From the NCBI GenBank assembly GCA_964019335.1, contig OZ025740.1, forward strand, positions 62,001-126,000: DNA of 64,000 nucleotides, written 5' to 3'. Origin of the DNA: Diplonema japonicum. Lineage: Eukaryota; Euglenozoa; Diplonemea; Diplonemida; Diplonemidae. Each line of letters opens with the position of its first letter. The first letter of the stretch is position 1. The notes under the pieces are model-generated. The model did not search any database. It worked only from the letters and a program-made list of their open reading frames with translations, and was not told the DNA's origin. A program made the position numbers and the translations under genes. Positions 22,322-32,006 of this stretch are shown here, piece after piece.

Positions 22322-23650
22322 TCACTCCCCGGCAGCCAGTGTTGTCATAAAGCTGTCCCTCATGGTATAGTGCACAGGGATGTGCCGTCCGTTGGGAATG
22401 AGATCCCTGACGGCCCCGCAGGGGCTCACAGAGCACCACGTCACGTCAAGACTGCCCCACTCCGCCTTGGTGACCTTCGGCGGGATGACAACCATCTCCG
22501 TGGGGGGAGGAAGGGTCCTGTTCAACGTCATCCTTGCGATTTCGCAGTAAACGTCCTTGTCACACCTCTGCACAAGCTTGCTGTCCCCGTTGGGGATGAG
22601 GGCCACCTTATTCCCATCGATGTAAACACACCAAGAAACCTCCATCTGCTTCCATTCAGCATCGTCGTACTCCTCCTCCTCCATAGTCGCCACAATGGGC
22701 TCGAATTCCTGCCTATAAGAGTTAAGACGCTCCCGCCAGACTGGGGGACAGCTCGCAGGAATCCCCAGGGAATTCGGTGAGAAAAGGTCTTTTGCAAAGT
22801 GGGTGGGCGAGAACCTCCTGAAATCCTGTGGGGGGGCGTTTAACCTTGGAGACATGGCAGAAGCGTGCGTAGGTGTGCGCTTCTCGCAAGGGGGAGTCTT
22901 CGTTATCAAATTGACATCGAAGACAGAAGGGTCCCGCTTAGAATTGCACAACTTGCGAATGCCACTTTTTTCATTGTCATTATTCGACGATTTTACAATT
23001 ATATCGAGGAGGGCTTCCTCTTCACGCTCGACGGCGGCCTTGCACTCCAGGATGAACTTGAGCTTGTCCGAAGGACTTACGGGTGTTGTGCTGCCGTTGG
23101 GAATGAGGCTTGCCCAGTGCCCACGGGTCGGAGCAGCCCAAACCAACTTGAAGCTGTCCCACTCCTGTTCTGTGTACGGGGTCACCAGCATGATGTTCAA
23201 TGAGTTCCTTATGTGGCCCAACGTCACAAGCCTCCCCTCCGCTGCCTCTGTCGGGGGCAGTGTGAAGGTCCCGTCGAGAAGGGCGTCGTTCAGGCACCCG
23301 TCCTCCACATCGTCAACGAGGCCCAAGAACTCGTCACAGTTCTCCTTCGTCACCGCCTGCTCCATGCCCCCAGGAACGAGCTCCATCCCTGCCATCCCGG
23401 GCTTCTCCGGAACCATGAAATACATCCCTTCCTTGAAGGTGCCCTTTTTCATTTCCTTCACGGCCGCCTGCCACTCCTTGTACCTAGCCGTGCATGTCCT
23501 TCTCATGATGCCTTCGATAGAACGGAACAACACGTCCTCCCCGGGCCTCGCCTGCACCAGCCCATCCACAAGCTGCTCCACCATCGCAGGGACACGGTGC
23601 TCTGAAAGGTACTTCACTGCCTTCTTTTGGGGGTGTCTGCAATAATCCAT
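22322..23650 (-). CDS. HECT-N-lobe-like repeat protein (non-catalytic)
   Basis: A 442-residue protein beginning MDYCRHPQKKAVKYL. It contains four units resembling a small part of the HECT E3 N-lobe, where a strand, a turn and the motif L(I/K)PxGxxxxVTxxNkxxF follow one another. They are MELVPGGMEQAVTKENCDEF (~103-122), SLIPNGSTTPVSPSDKLKF (~190-208), ALIPNGDSKLVQRCDKDVY (~360-378) and DLIPNGRHIPVHYTMRDSF (~418-436). Each is preceded by a W or F-rich strand (for example EWDSFKLVW and EWGSLDVTW). A disordered linker separates units two and three. No HECT C-lobe catalytic Cys is seen, so ligase activity is unlikely. It could be a ubiquitin- or E2-binding scaffold; this is inference. A deleted copy lies at 32051-32688. 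Confidence 0.6.
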   Translation of the reverse strand: MDYCRHPQKKAVKYLSEHRVPAMVEQLVDGLVQARPGEDVLFRSIEGIMRRTCTARYKEWQAAVKEMKKGTFKEGMYFMVPEKPGMAGMELVPGGMEQAVTKENCDEFLGLVDDVEDGCLNDALLDGTFTLPPTEAAEGRLVTLGHIRNSLNIMLVTPYTEQEWDSFKLVWAAPTRGHWASLIPNGSTTPVSPSDKLKFILECKAAVEREEEALLDIIVKSSNNDNEKSGIRKLCNSKRDPSVFDVNLITKTPPCEKRTPTHASAMSPRLNAPPQDFRRFSPTHFAKDLFSPNSLGIPASCPPVWRERLNSYRQEFEPIVATMEEEEYDDAEWKQMEVSWCVYIDGNKVALIPNGDSKLVQRCDKDVYCEIARMTLNRTLPPPTEMVVIPPKVTKAEWGSLDVTWCSVSPCGAVRDLIPNGRHIPVHYTMRDSFMTTLAAGE

Positions 23651-24311
23651 ATCTGTTTTTCTTTTCGAAAGAGGGAAGGAAAATCTGGAAAAAAACTATT
23701 TATATTTAAATGTTCTTGCTCTCCCCCCCCCCCCCCCCCCCCCCCAGCAACACTCAATTTTATGCAAAGAAGCAAGGCGTCCGTCTCATGCATCCTCCGT
23801 CCAGAGTTTTGCTCAGTGTCCCCCCGTCGAAATGAATTCTGAAATCTGGTGGGATTTCTTCGCAAGTGCGGTTGAGCCAGACCTCCAAACGGCCTTCAAG
23901 GACGCGAGACGCGAAAAGGCTCAGACTCGAAAGATGCAGCCATGTCAGCCAGGTCGCTATACAGTACAGCTATTAGATAAAAAAAAAAAAGGAAGGAAAA
24001 TGGCCGCGATATAGGGAAATGTATGCAGGTAAGACTATGAAGCCCCTAACGGCCGAACTGTAGGAAAAACGGAACCATCCGAGAGAGGGGAAAATAAAAA
24101 AAAGTGTCATTGAAGGGAACTGCAGTATGTGACAGGATCGCAACTGTGTTTGATTCCTTCTGACGTGGTGCTTGGCCCTTCGTGGTATCTCTTCAGCAGC
24201 TTGGGCGTGAAGCCAACTAGCAAGTTGTTGAGGGGTGGCCTTCGAGGTCGCGAAAACAAAAAAAAAAAAAAAAAAAGAATCTCCTATTTATTTCTTTTTT
24301 TAAGAAGCTTG
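23651..24311. other. Intergenic with poly-C run and repeat B relic
   Basis: A poly-C run of about 19 bases lies at 23726-23744. A diverged repeat B (CTGCAGTATGTGACAGGATC) lies at 24119. Complex sequence at 23760-23980 has no recognised domain. Confidence 0.5.
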
Positions 24312-24950
24312 TTAGAAAGGGTCCTGAGTGGATTTCGCGGAGGAGCCACCATGCCAGCCCATCATGCACAGCACACCCATCACGATCTCGGCAATGAAGT
24401 TGATGATGAAGAAGGCAAAACCGTAGCTGAGGTTGCTGCTGTTCTTAAGCTTGCCACCGCAAAACTGTGTGTGTGTGTGTGTGTGTTTTTCTTTTTATTA
24501 TACTAACGTTTTATAGTATTCTTCTTTCTTTCTTTCCTTCCAACATACCTTTCTGTCAAACATCCCTGCAAGGACGCACCAAGTGATCATGAGGAAGAGT
24601 GCACACACGAAATGAACAGCAAACATGAAGTTCAGCAGTGGAGACAAGGGTCCCGCCACCTTGCCCTTCGCAGGAGGAATGGCCATCAGGATGTGGACAA
24701 TCATCGTGAGGGACATGATCAGAACAGCAAGGACACCAAAGGCCGCGGCTGCCTTCGCGTGGTCGGCCACGTCGTCGCAGCGGGAGTCCACCAGCCCGTC
24801 CCCACCACACTCGGAGTTGAAGAGCCCAGCGTCACACCAACCTCTGTCGGCATCCAGGATCGCATCCTTCGCTGCAAGAGCTACAACTTGGAAGATCCAC
24901 ACGATCAGCGCAACAACCGCAAGAGCAATGGCCTTACCGTCGACGTTCAT
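24312..24950 (-). CDS. Tetraspan membrane protein copy 4 (two exons)
   Basis: Exon 1 is 24549-24950 and exon 2 is 24312-24464. The intron is 84 bp, the same as in copy 2, including the CA repeat before the acceptor. The encoded 184-residue protein is the same as copies 2 and 3. The open frame continues upstream through Lys-rich tract sequence, but ATG at MNVDGKAIAL is the conserved start. The spliced-leader-like sequence lies about 320 bp upstream on the same strand. Confidence 0.78.
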
Positions 24951-25268
24951 CTTTGTTTTTTTCTTTCTTTTTTTTCCTTTGGTTTTTTTCTTTCTTCTTT
25001 TAGCAACAAATAAAAAAAATCTTCTTTTTAAACTCGAAAAGAGGGAGAGAGAGAGGGATTGGTCTCGGAAGAGCCACCTTTTCTGTTTAAAAAAAAGGAT
25101 TTCAAGATTTGCATAAAAAAAAGTAAATACGCCCCCCTTGCGTCGCAGGGAGGCGAGGGAAGCTTTTTGGTTTTTTGTAACGAGAGGTAGGGTTGTGATA
25201 TGAAAGAAAAAGGCATGTTTTAGGGCAAACAGAACTCGGCCAACGAAAAAGCCAACGAGTCGGAACAC

Positions 25269-25305
25269 CAATAAAGTACAGAAACTGTGTAGCTTGAATC
25301 GTTGG
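25269..25305 (-). ncRNA. Spliced-leader (SL) RNA-like sequence
   Basis: Read on the minus strand, 37 nt begin CCAACGATTCAAGCTAC and end ACAGTTTCTGTACTTTATTG, followed directly by GTGTTCCG. The last 20 nt differ at one position from the 3' end of the T. brucei SL exon (ACAGTTTCTGTACTATATTG), and from memory the whole resembles the diplonemid SL, which also starts CCAACGATT. The exon-GT boundary falls where an SL RNA gene has its 5' splice site. Downstream, ACTCG and CGAGT can pair around a U-rich loop (25228-25259), but I find no clear AATTTTGG-type Sm site. The unit also lacks an obvious tandem copy. It may therefore be a functional orphan gene, a decayed copy, or an SL carried in by reverse transcription of an mRNA. 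Confidence 0.65.
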
Positions 25306-25454
25306 TAAAAAAAGAAAAGCAGAAAGAAAATGTAACATGTTGGCCCAAAATAGAGGAATCGGTTATTTTCTTTGGGTTACTTCGGGCCGGACCACTTTAT
25401 CCTTTACTTATTCTGTTTTGATCACTTTATCCTATGGGTGGGGGAAATGTTGCT

Positions 25455-28119
25455 TTATTCTCTGCCGTTCTGTGTCGCGTCACACCGTCGCTGAGAGCCT
25501 TGTTCGGGATTAGCTTTACCTTCCGTGATGAGGACCTGCAACGCTTCGGTATGTCCTTTTTCAGTTGCCACGTCACACGGGGTAACACCGTTGTTGTTAG
25601 CCTTGTTCACATCTGCTCCTCCTTCAGTGATGAGGATACGCAATGCGTCGGTGTGTCCCTTCTGAGATGCAATGTAACACGGGGTAACACCGTTGTTGTT
25701 GGCCTTGTTCACATCTGCTCCTCCTTCAGTGATGAGGATACGTAATGCGTCGGTGTGTCCCTTCTGAGATGCAATGTAACACGGGGTAACACCGTTGTTT
25801 TTGGCCTTGTTCACATCTGCTCCTCCTTCAGTGATGAGGAAACGCAATACGTTGGTGTGTCCGCCTTGAGCCGCCATGAAACACGGGGTAATGCCATCTG
25901 TTGTTTTGGCCTTGTTCACATCAGCCTTTCCTTTCGTGATGAGGATGCGTACCGTGTCGGCTTGTCCGAACGAAGCCGCCATGCAACACGGGGTAGTACC
26001 ATTCTTGTTGGCCTTGTTCACATCTGCTTTTCCTTCAGTGATGAGGATGCCCAATGCATCGGGGTGTCCACATTCAGCCGCCAGGTAACACGGGGTCCTT
26101 TCCAAGTCGTTGTCGGCCTTGTTCACATCGACTTCTCCTTCAGTGATGAGGACACGCAATGCTTCGGCATATCCATTGCGAGCCGCTTTCAAACACGGGG
26201 TAAGACCTTCCTTGTCGGCCTTGTTCGCATCTGCTTTTCCTTCAGTGATGAGGATCCGCAAAGCGTCCACACAGTCGTATTCAGCGGCGACAGAGCACGC
26301 AGTGCTGCCAAACGCATCCACCGTATCCACCGCCAGCCTCCCAGAGAGGAGGACATCCTTCAGGAGGTCAGCACGATTCCTTGCCGCCGCCGCATGAAGT
26401 GCTGTCCACCCTTCCCGAGGTCCCTCTTCCTTGTGCACTCCCCAGAACCTATCGCCAAGTGCTTTCACCACCTTGTCGAACACAGCCCGCTTGCAAGCAC
26501 ACGCGAGAAGCCCGACACCTGCTGTCTGCAGCTCGTCTCCTACGCTCCTGAGGTCAGCTCCCTTGCTCAGCAGCACCGCCGCGCTGTTGTCGTGGCTGCC
26601 GTTCTTGTTCACCCGCAACACCGCCGCGAGCGAAGCATTGAGGGCCTCAGAGTGACCTGCGGGTCCCAGGTTGGCACAGCACAGCGACACCACCTGTTCG
26701 TTGTGCTCCAACTCTGCAGCCACCTCCAGCAGTGTCTTCCCGCCCACAACTGGCATTTCCGTGCTGGGCGGGTAGTGTGCCCACTTTCCCTCGCGTGTTA
26801 CTGGATGGGCTTCAAAACGTTGTATAGCTAACACAACCTTCGACTCGATCGTATCGAGGAGCCGTGCGTTGCGAACCTGCTCCACCTGTGTCATGACGTC
26901 GGCAAGCCTGCCCCAGTGATCGAAGTCCATTTCCTGAAGCTCCACCACCACCACGCGACGCAGGCTTGTGTCCAGCGCCACCTCCAGCAGACGCATCACA
27001 CCAACATCAGGGCGCCCCACCACCCGGAACTGTGTGTTCGCTGCGATCAGAACCTCCTGTTCCTCGGGGAAGCGGCTGAATTTCGCGATGCTCCGACCCG
27101 TCTGCACCGGAAGAACGAGGATCGTCCCCTGCACCTCTTCGTCTCCACCAACACCATCACCCTCCCCAAGGAAGTCCTTCACCACCCCCGGATCCTCGCT
27201 TGCACTCGTGGGGTGAGGCATCGTCACCACCGCCCCCACAGAGTACAGCGACTCACTCACCCGGAAGTCCATTGCACGGAACACGGTCCCCTCGTACTTC
27301 GGCTGCGACACCATTGCTCGGTGCAGGGAATAGGCGAAGTCCTTCATCGGCTCGTAGCGCTGTCGCTCCACAGAACGCCACCTCACGCATCGCCGCGTTC
27401 ACCTCATAGCACAAGGGGCTCTCCAGCGTGTACAGCCGAAGGTACGGCTCCGACTTCCCCTCCACCTGCTGCACCGCCCACTCCGCAGTCATCTTCTGGA
27501 ACACCCCACCAGCAGCCCGCTGAGCCGCCTCCAGCTTCCCGCACTTCGAGAGGTGCCGCTCCTTGCTCCCAGCGTTCAGCGCAGTCCCACACGCAGCACA
27601 CGTCACATATTTCTCGCACTCCGCCCCCATCGCAGCCTCCACCGTCGCCAGCATCGGCCTCGCACACGACGCACCACCCTCGAAGAACTCGCTCCACCCT
27701 CGGTCCACGTCGATCTCGCCGAGCCCGTCGCTGTACCGGCTCACCCCTCCCTTCTTGCTCGCCGGCACCACCTTGAACGCCTTCACAGCCTTCTGCAGCT
27801 CTTTCCGCCCCTCCGACACCAGCGATAACACGCAGTCCCCCACACCGCGCTCCTCGCTCCGCTTCAGGAGCTTCTGCATCACAGCAATCACGCTGTGGCA
27901 CAGGGCGTCGTGCCACCTCCCCAGCGCCGCCTCCAGCTCCCTTCGTCTTGTCTCCACGGGCGTGCCGGCGGCGGTGGTGGTGGTGGTGCTGCTGGTGGTA
28001 GTAGCGCTGCTCTCCAACTGTCCACGCAGCTGCTCCACCGCTTCCCACGCTGTCCTCACAGCTCCCTCTCCTGCTGGAGCCTTCGCAGCCTGCACACCAG
28101 ATCCCGCTGTCGTTGTCAT
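25455..28119 (-). CDS. ADP-ribosyltransferase-like protein with ankyrin repeats (one frameshift)
   Basis: Two overlapping frames, 27253-28119 and 25455-27386, together make one protein of about 890 residues. The N-terminal ~165 residues are helical, followed by a C2HC zinc knuckle (CAACGTALNAGSKERHLSKC). Next comes an R-S-E type ADP-ribosyltransferase fold: LYTLESPLCYEVNAAMR, then past the frame change YEGTVFRAMDF (catalytic Arg), a TSAS segment in place of STS, and FPEEQEVLIAANTQFRVV with an E-x-E motif. The C-terminus holds about nine ankyrin units (DAFGSTACSVAAEYD... to TPCDVATEKGHTEAL). Two adjacent 102-bp units are nearly identical in DNA, a recent expansion. The fold predicts transfer of ADP-ribose from NAD to protein. 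The frameshift near 27385 falls in GC-rich sequence, so it could be a lesion or an assembly error. Confidence 0.65.
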
Positions 28120-28197
28120 GGTTTTGTTCTTTTTCTCTCTTTTTTTTCGTGTGATTCTGTATGGGTGACGCTTGAAATATAAAAAGGGAAAAAAAAC

Positions 28198-28649
28198 GCG
28201 ATAAAATCTCAGTGTGCATGGGGGTGCTCAGTGTTCAGGAAGAAATTCACTAATCGGGCACCGTTCTGCGGTTGCTGTCTGGTGCCTGCGGTGGCTGTTT
28301 GTCGCGATGAGATGGACGGCATCTGGGCAAGAAACATCACGGGGCGGTTTGGCTCGAGGAGAAGAGTGTGCACTCCCGCTGCAGACCAGAAGACACAGCC
28401 AGCTCTTTGTTGTTTTTTCCCATCTCTGAGGGAGTCAGCCGCCTTCCGAGCATGACCCACACACCGCTTCGCAGCATTGAACGAGGAGTGAACATGGTCC
28501 CCAACAACGACACCCACAACACCACCGTGTTTCCTGACTGAGAGCAGGACGGCTGTCATGAAACTGTTGTAAGTGTGACTCACAAAGATGGAAGGGCTGT
28601 CCTCCAATGCCTTCTGCGACCCAAGCATGTTTGTCACAGTACTTGTCAC
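28198..28649 (-). pseudogene. 3' end of an unidentified retroelement-like unit with a 146-codon frame
   Basis: A minus-strand frame of 146 codons ends FFLNTEHPHAH. I recognise no domain. Its terminal 40 bp (from ATAAAATCTCAGTGTGCATG) recurs alone at about 22151-22193, inserted in repeat G with near-duplicate flanks. That behaviour is typical of 5'-truncated retroelement copies sharing only the 3' end. The upstream boundary is not visible. Confidence 0.4.
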
Positions 28650-29446
28650 CAGTAATTATCAGGTATTATGGTCCGCAACACGTATTGAGCATTGGTGAAC
28701 AAGATATCCCGTCGTAACTAGCGACCCAAGTTGTTGGCAACACCTCCCAAAGCAAGCTGCGGAAGCATGCACTTAGCTCTCTTGAAGCTCCTGCCAGTGT
28801 GCGAGTTTGAGCTCATTTTATTTTGGCACGTTGGCGAGCACGATGTGGAAGGTCAGCCTTCCCCGCCAACGCCAAATCAAGGGTGCATACCCTTCGACAT
28901 CTTGGGGGCACACGACGGCACACGGCCACGACAGGAAGACGTTCGCGATCATGGGTCAGGTGGCTGTGACGGCGTCGCTGCTGGAGAGGTTCGGTCGGCA
29001 CGAGGGGCACAAGGTGACCTGTGATCGCTCTGTTCAGAGGGAGCTGGCGTTTTTGTAAAACCACGAGCACAATTATTACTGACGAATACAAATAAAGTGT
29101 AACTGGTCCCCCTACCCCACCCTTCACCCATGACCCTTGACCCCTTCGCGAAAGCGTTGGAGAGCCTGGGGACGCATGTCCTGGACCTCCTTGTGGTTCC
29201 TCAGCGTAGTGTTCACGATGCAGCCTGCCGAGTCCTTGGAACACATCGGGTAGGCACAGACACCGCATAAGAACACCCCGCCGTGTTCCTTGAGAGAGGT
29301 GAGGAGCTGTGGACTGAGAGGTGTTGTGGTAACTGCAAGCTCCACGACTCACAGAACGCGTAAAAGGAAGCAACCTGTGCCAGGTGTGGGAGCCAGCACT
29401 TTGGAACCTTGCCTCAGGCACTTCTTCCGGATCGTCTGAAGAGTGT
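28650..29446. other. Degenerate coding-like sequence, no intact gene
   Basis: GC-rich, codon-like DNA with broken frames on both strands. A minus-strand piece at 29124-29345 reads FLCGVCAYPMCSKDSAGC and then LRNHKEVQDMRPQALQRF, suggesting a Cys-containing domain. A plus-strand piece at 28900-29058 reads RKTFAIMGQVAVTASLLERF. I cannot assign either; they are probably element remnants. Confidence 0.4.
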
Positions 29447-29833
29447 TCACAAGTGCTTCCCTGAGCTTCGTGACACCCGGCACAGACTTGCAGGGCGTTG
29501 AAGGTGCCGGCACGGAACGTACAGAAAGAATACAACGCCGACAATCTGCTTCACATCATCAGCGATCGCCTCCCCTGCCAGCCTCTGTTGCTTCAGGAAC
29601 TGTACCATGTAATCTACACTGCCGTCCACCACTGTGGTCAGGTACTCCTGGGTCCTGTTCTGTACGCTTTCCTCGCCCACTGCGAAGGCTGCGTTGACAG
29701 ACGTGTCTCTTGACTGCTTCGTGTCGTCCAGCGCAGTGTCGCTGCTCGTGATGGCAAGGAACGTGCAGATGAACGCGGTAACCACAATACACATCAACAC
29801 CAGTACAATGTTCAACACTTTGATGCTCGCCAT
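29447..29833 (-). pseudogene. Truncated copy of the dCACHE receptor N-terminus
   Basis: From MASIKVLNIVLVLMC to GEAIA the frame is the same as the first ~105 residues of the receptor at 40633-43222. At about 29562 the homology stops and the frame runs 35 unrelated residues to a stop. The match continues upstream past the ATG into the 5' flank, so this is a genomic segment duplication, not a retrocopy. Confidence 0.8.
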
Positions 29834-29984
29834 TTTCTTTTTTTCTTTTTTTTTTTTGTGTACACAAAACAAAACTCGAAGTTTTTGTATTTTTATTCAA
29901 TATTAGAGAAGCGAGGAACCAGAGCCTTCGCTAAGAGGGGGTATGCCATTGCATATTAATCTCGCTGCCTCACGGATAAAAAAA

Positions 29985-31595
29985 TATATATGAGTTAAAG
30001 GAAGTCTTTGTGAGACGCCCCCTTGTTCTCATCTTCTACCTGCACCTATCCCCTTTCAGCAGCGGTTTCTCCTCCTTTGGTGGTCTTGCCGGCCTTCTCC
30101 CCAGCCTGGCCGCTCTTTCTCTTCGTTCTCTCGCCCATTGTCCTTTCAACGCCTCTAGGTCATGCTTGGTCTTCGGTGATGCAAATATCGCCCTCCTGTT
30201 CCATCCGATCACCGCCTTTGTCCTCCCGATGGATCGTAGTGTGTGCACCCTTGTGCTCGGCTCAGCTGGGAAGGCCCTCCTTCCTTTCACCTTCTTCAGT
30301 ACCCTCCCTAGCTCCCATGTGTGCCAGATCTTCTTCATCAGTCCATGCAATCTCCTCGCTTTCTGCTGTACTTCTGCGAGATCCCCCAGCTTCCCTCCAA
30401 GGGTCTTCCCGGTCACGTTCTCGAAATCCAGTGCCAGCTCCACCGTCGACACTGACGTGTTCCTGTTGCCTGCATACCAGCGCAGTTGCCGCATCCACCT
30501 CAGCACCTCCTTCGTGTACTCCCGTAGGACATCCCCTGCCGGTAGCTTGCCGAAGTCCTTGTCCGACGGTACTGGGTGTTCTTGACCTTGTGTGATCTCC
30601 AGCCACTGGTGTGTGTGGTACACCTCCTGCCTCTTCGCTTGTAGGGCTGCGTCCCGCTCCCCCACCACCGCCAGCAGGTACCTCTGCGTTCCTTCGAGCC
30701 TTTCCCTGACATCCTTCCCTGCTCCCCTTGGCAGGATGCCATGCAGCTTCGTACACGGTTCCAGCCCCCTGCGCGTCATGCCTTCGTGTTCTTCCCGCTG
30801 TTGCACTTCCTTGGCCTTTTCGCACTCCCACAGTGCGTGCTCCAGCATGTTGGGCAGCTGTTGCTCCTGACCGCAGATGTCGCAGTGTGCCGTCGTGGGT
30901 TTGGCCTGCTTAGCTTCTTGCTTCCTCGCCTCCGCAATCAGCCACTTTTCGGTGTCCTCTTCTTCTTCTTCTTGTTCATCTTCAGCCTCGTCTTCATCCT
31001 CGTCTTCTTCCTTCCGCCATCGGGATGTGCTCCACCGTGTCCGTGCGCCATCCCCGTGGGTTGATGTAGAACACTGCCCCCGAGATGATCCTTCGCACGT
31101 CCCTTGCTGCAATCGGGTCCGCCACCACCAGCTTCCTCCACAGCGCGTTGGTCTCCGCTGCTGCCGCAGCTTCCATGCCCCCCATGGTGCTCCGTTTGCT
31201 CATGATTTCCTGTGCTTCCGCCCGCCTGAGTCGGTCCCTGATGTAGTGCTTGTAGGGCTCCTTTTCCAGTGCGTGGGTGTCCTTCTGCTGTGCCCAGCTT
31301 AACTTGATCTGAGGCAGCCACCTTTCCATCATGATGCCCACCGGTCCCAGCGGTATCTTCTTCCCGCTGTACCGTTTGGCAATGGCGTCGCAGCGTGTCC
31401 ACAGCTTGTCGTCCTTCTTGCAGGCTCTGTATAGGAGCATAAGTGCTCTGTATGCGGCTGTCATCTGTAGGTGGCTCGTGTGTCCCGGCAGTGTCACGGA
31501 TAGTACTGTGCCTGGGTTCCTGGTGCAGTACTTCTGCCCCCAGAGCGCGTACGTGGTCTCCTTCACCAGCGTGGCCATTTGTCCCGTTTTCGGCG
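29985..31595 (-). mobile_element. 5'-truncated LINE-like retrotransposon with 7-bp target duplication
   Basis: Both ends abut a run of seven A (29978-29984 and 31596-31602). The duplicated locus at 43660-43680 has the same flanks (CTCACGGAT and GATGCGGACCG) around a single run of seven A, so the insertion is defined to the base. It is 1611 bp. On the minus strand it starts CGCCGAAAACGGGAC and ends CTCATATATA followed by T7. The 3' end motif (TATATATGAGTTAAAGG on the plus strand) recurs at 39393. Confidence 0.85.
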
Positions 31596-31656
31596 AAAAA
31601 AAGATGCGGACCGACCCGATACACAGCAAGAAGCAAGACACCTGATGGTGCCTCAT
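30036..31656 (-). pseudogene. LINE-like reverse transcriptase ORF, C-terminal region (frameshifted)
   Basis: Two frames cover the C-terminal part of a non-LTR retrotransposon protein. The first (30994-31656) has helices ending ISGAVFYINPRGWRTDTVEH. After a frame change in an A/G-rich stretch near 31010, the second continues with an acidic run and a C-terminal zinc knuckle, CDICGQEQQLPNMLEHALW then EC. This CxxC...H....C arrangement is typical after the RT or RNase H region of LINEs. The remainder (LRWMRQLRWYAGNRN; IGRTKAVIGWNRRAIFAS) recurs in the fragments at 12490, 19250 and 38590. No RT catalytic FADD motif is present, so it is truncated. The first ~20 codons (MRHHQVSCFLLCIGSVRIFF) are flanking host DNA, giving a chimeric open frame. 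Confidence 0.72.
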
Positions 31657-32006
31657 AGCCCCTCACCGCGTTTGTCGGCACACCTCGAACAAGGTTAGCT
31701 TCTCTCTTTTTTTTTTTTTTTTTTTTTTTTTCTGAGGGACTAAGCGCACTCCCAGACTAATTTCAACATGTCATTCTGCTTTACAGCGATGACGAAAAAG
31801 TCTTTTTCTTTTTTAAAAAAAAGCACGAAAAAAATAAGAACTTAAAAAAAAAAACTTGATCTATTATCGTCAAGGTGACATAAGTCAAACGGCGTTCATC
31901 ACGACCGCCACAGTCGGCACAAGAGTACCATAAAGTACATGGGGTACATGGGGTGAATTAATGAGCCCCCGAGTGCGTGAAGTAAGTTCAGAAGACTGAA
32001 ATAAAA
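31596..32006. other. Duplicated 5' flank of the dCACHE receptor (with repeat D)
   Basis: Continues the paralogy with 43666-43918: GATACACAGCAAG, CTGATGGTGCCTCATAGCCC, then GTCAAGGTGACATAAGTCAA and ACGGCGTTCATCACG. Indels separate the copies. The repeat D block (31871-31950) occurs a third time at 48510-48580. No gene is present. Confidence 0.65.

Noticed and set aside
25560-25870. Regular ~102-bp direct repeats resembling an array
   Set aside because: They are in-frame ankyrin codons of a eukaryotic gene, not CRISPR repeats with spacers.
26110-28168. Long plus-strand frames opposite the ART/ankyrin gene
   Set aside because: They mirror GC-rich minus-strand codons and show no conserved domain; the minus-strand frames contain recognisable folds.
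28807-29058. Plus-strand frame with RKTFAIMGQVAVTASLLERF as a possible gene
   Set aside because: The segment is short, has no recognised family and lies in a region of mixed broken frames; noted only as a degenerate stretch.
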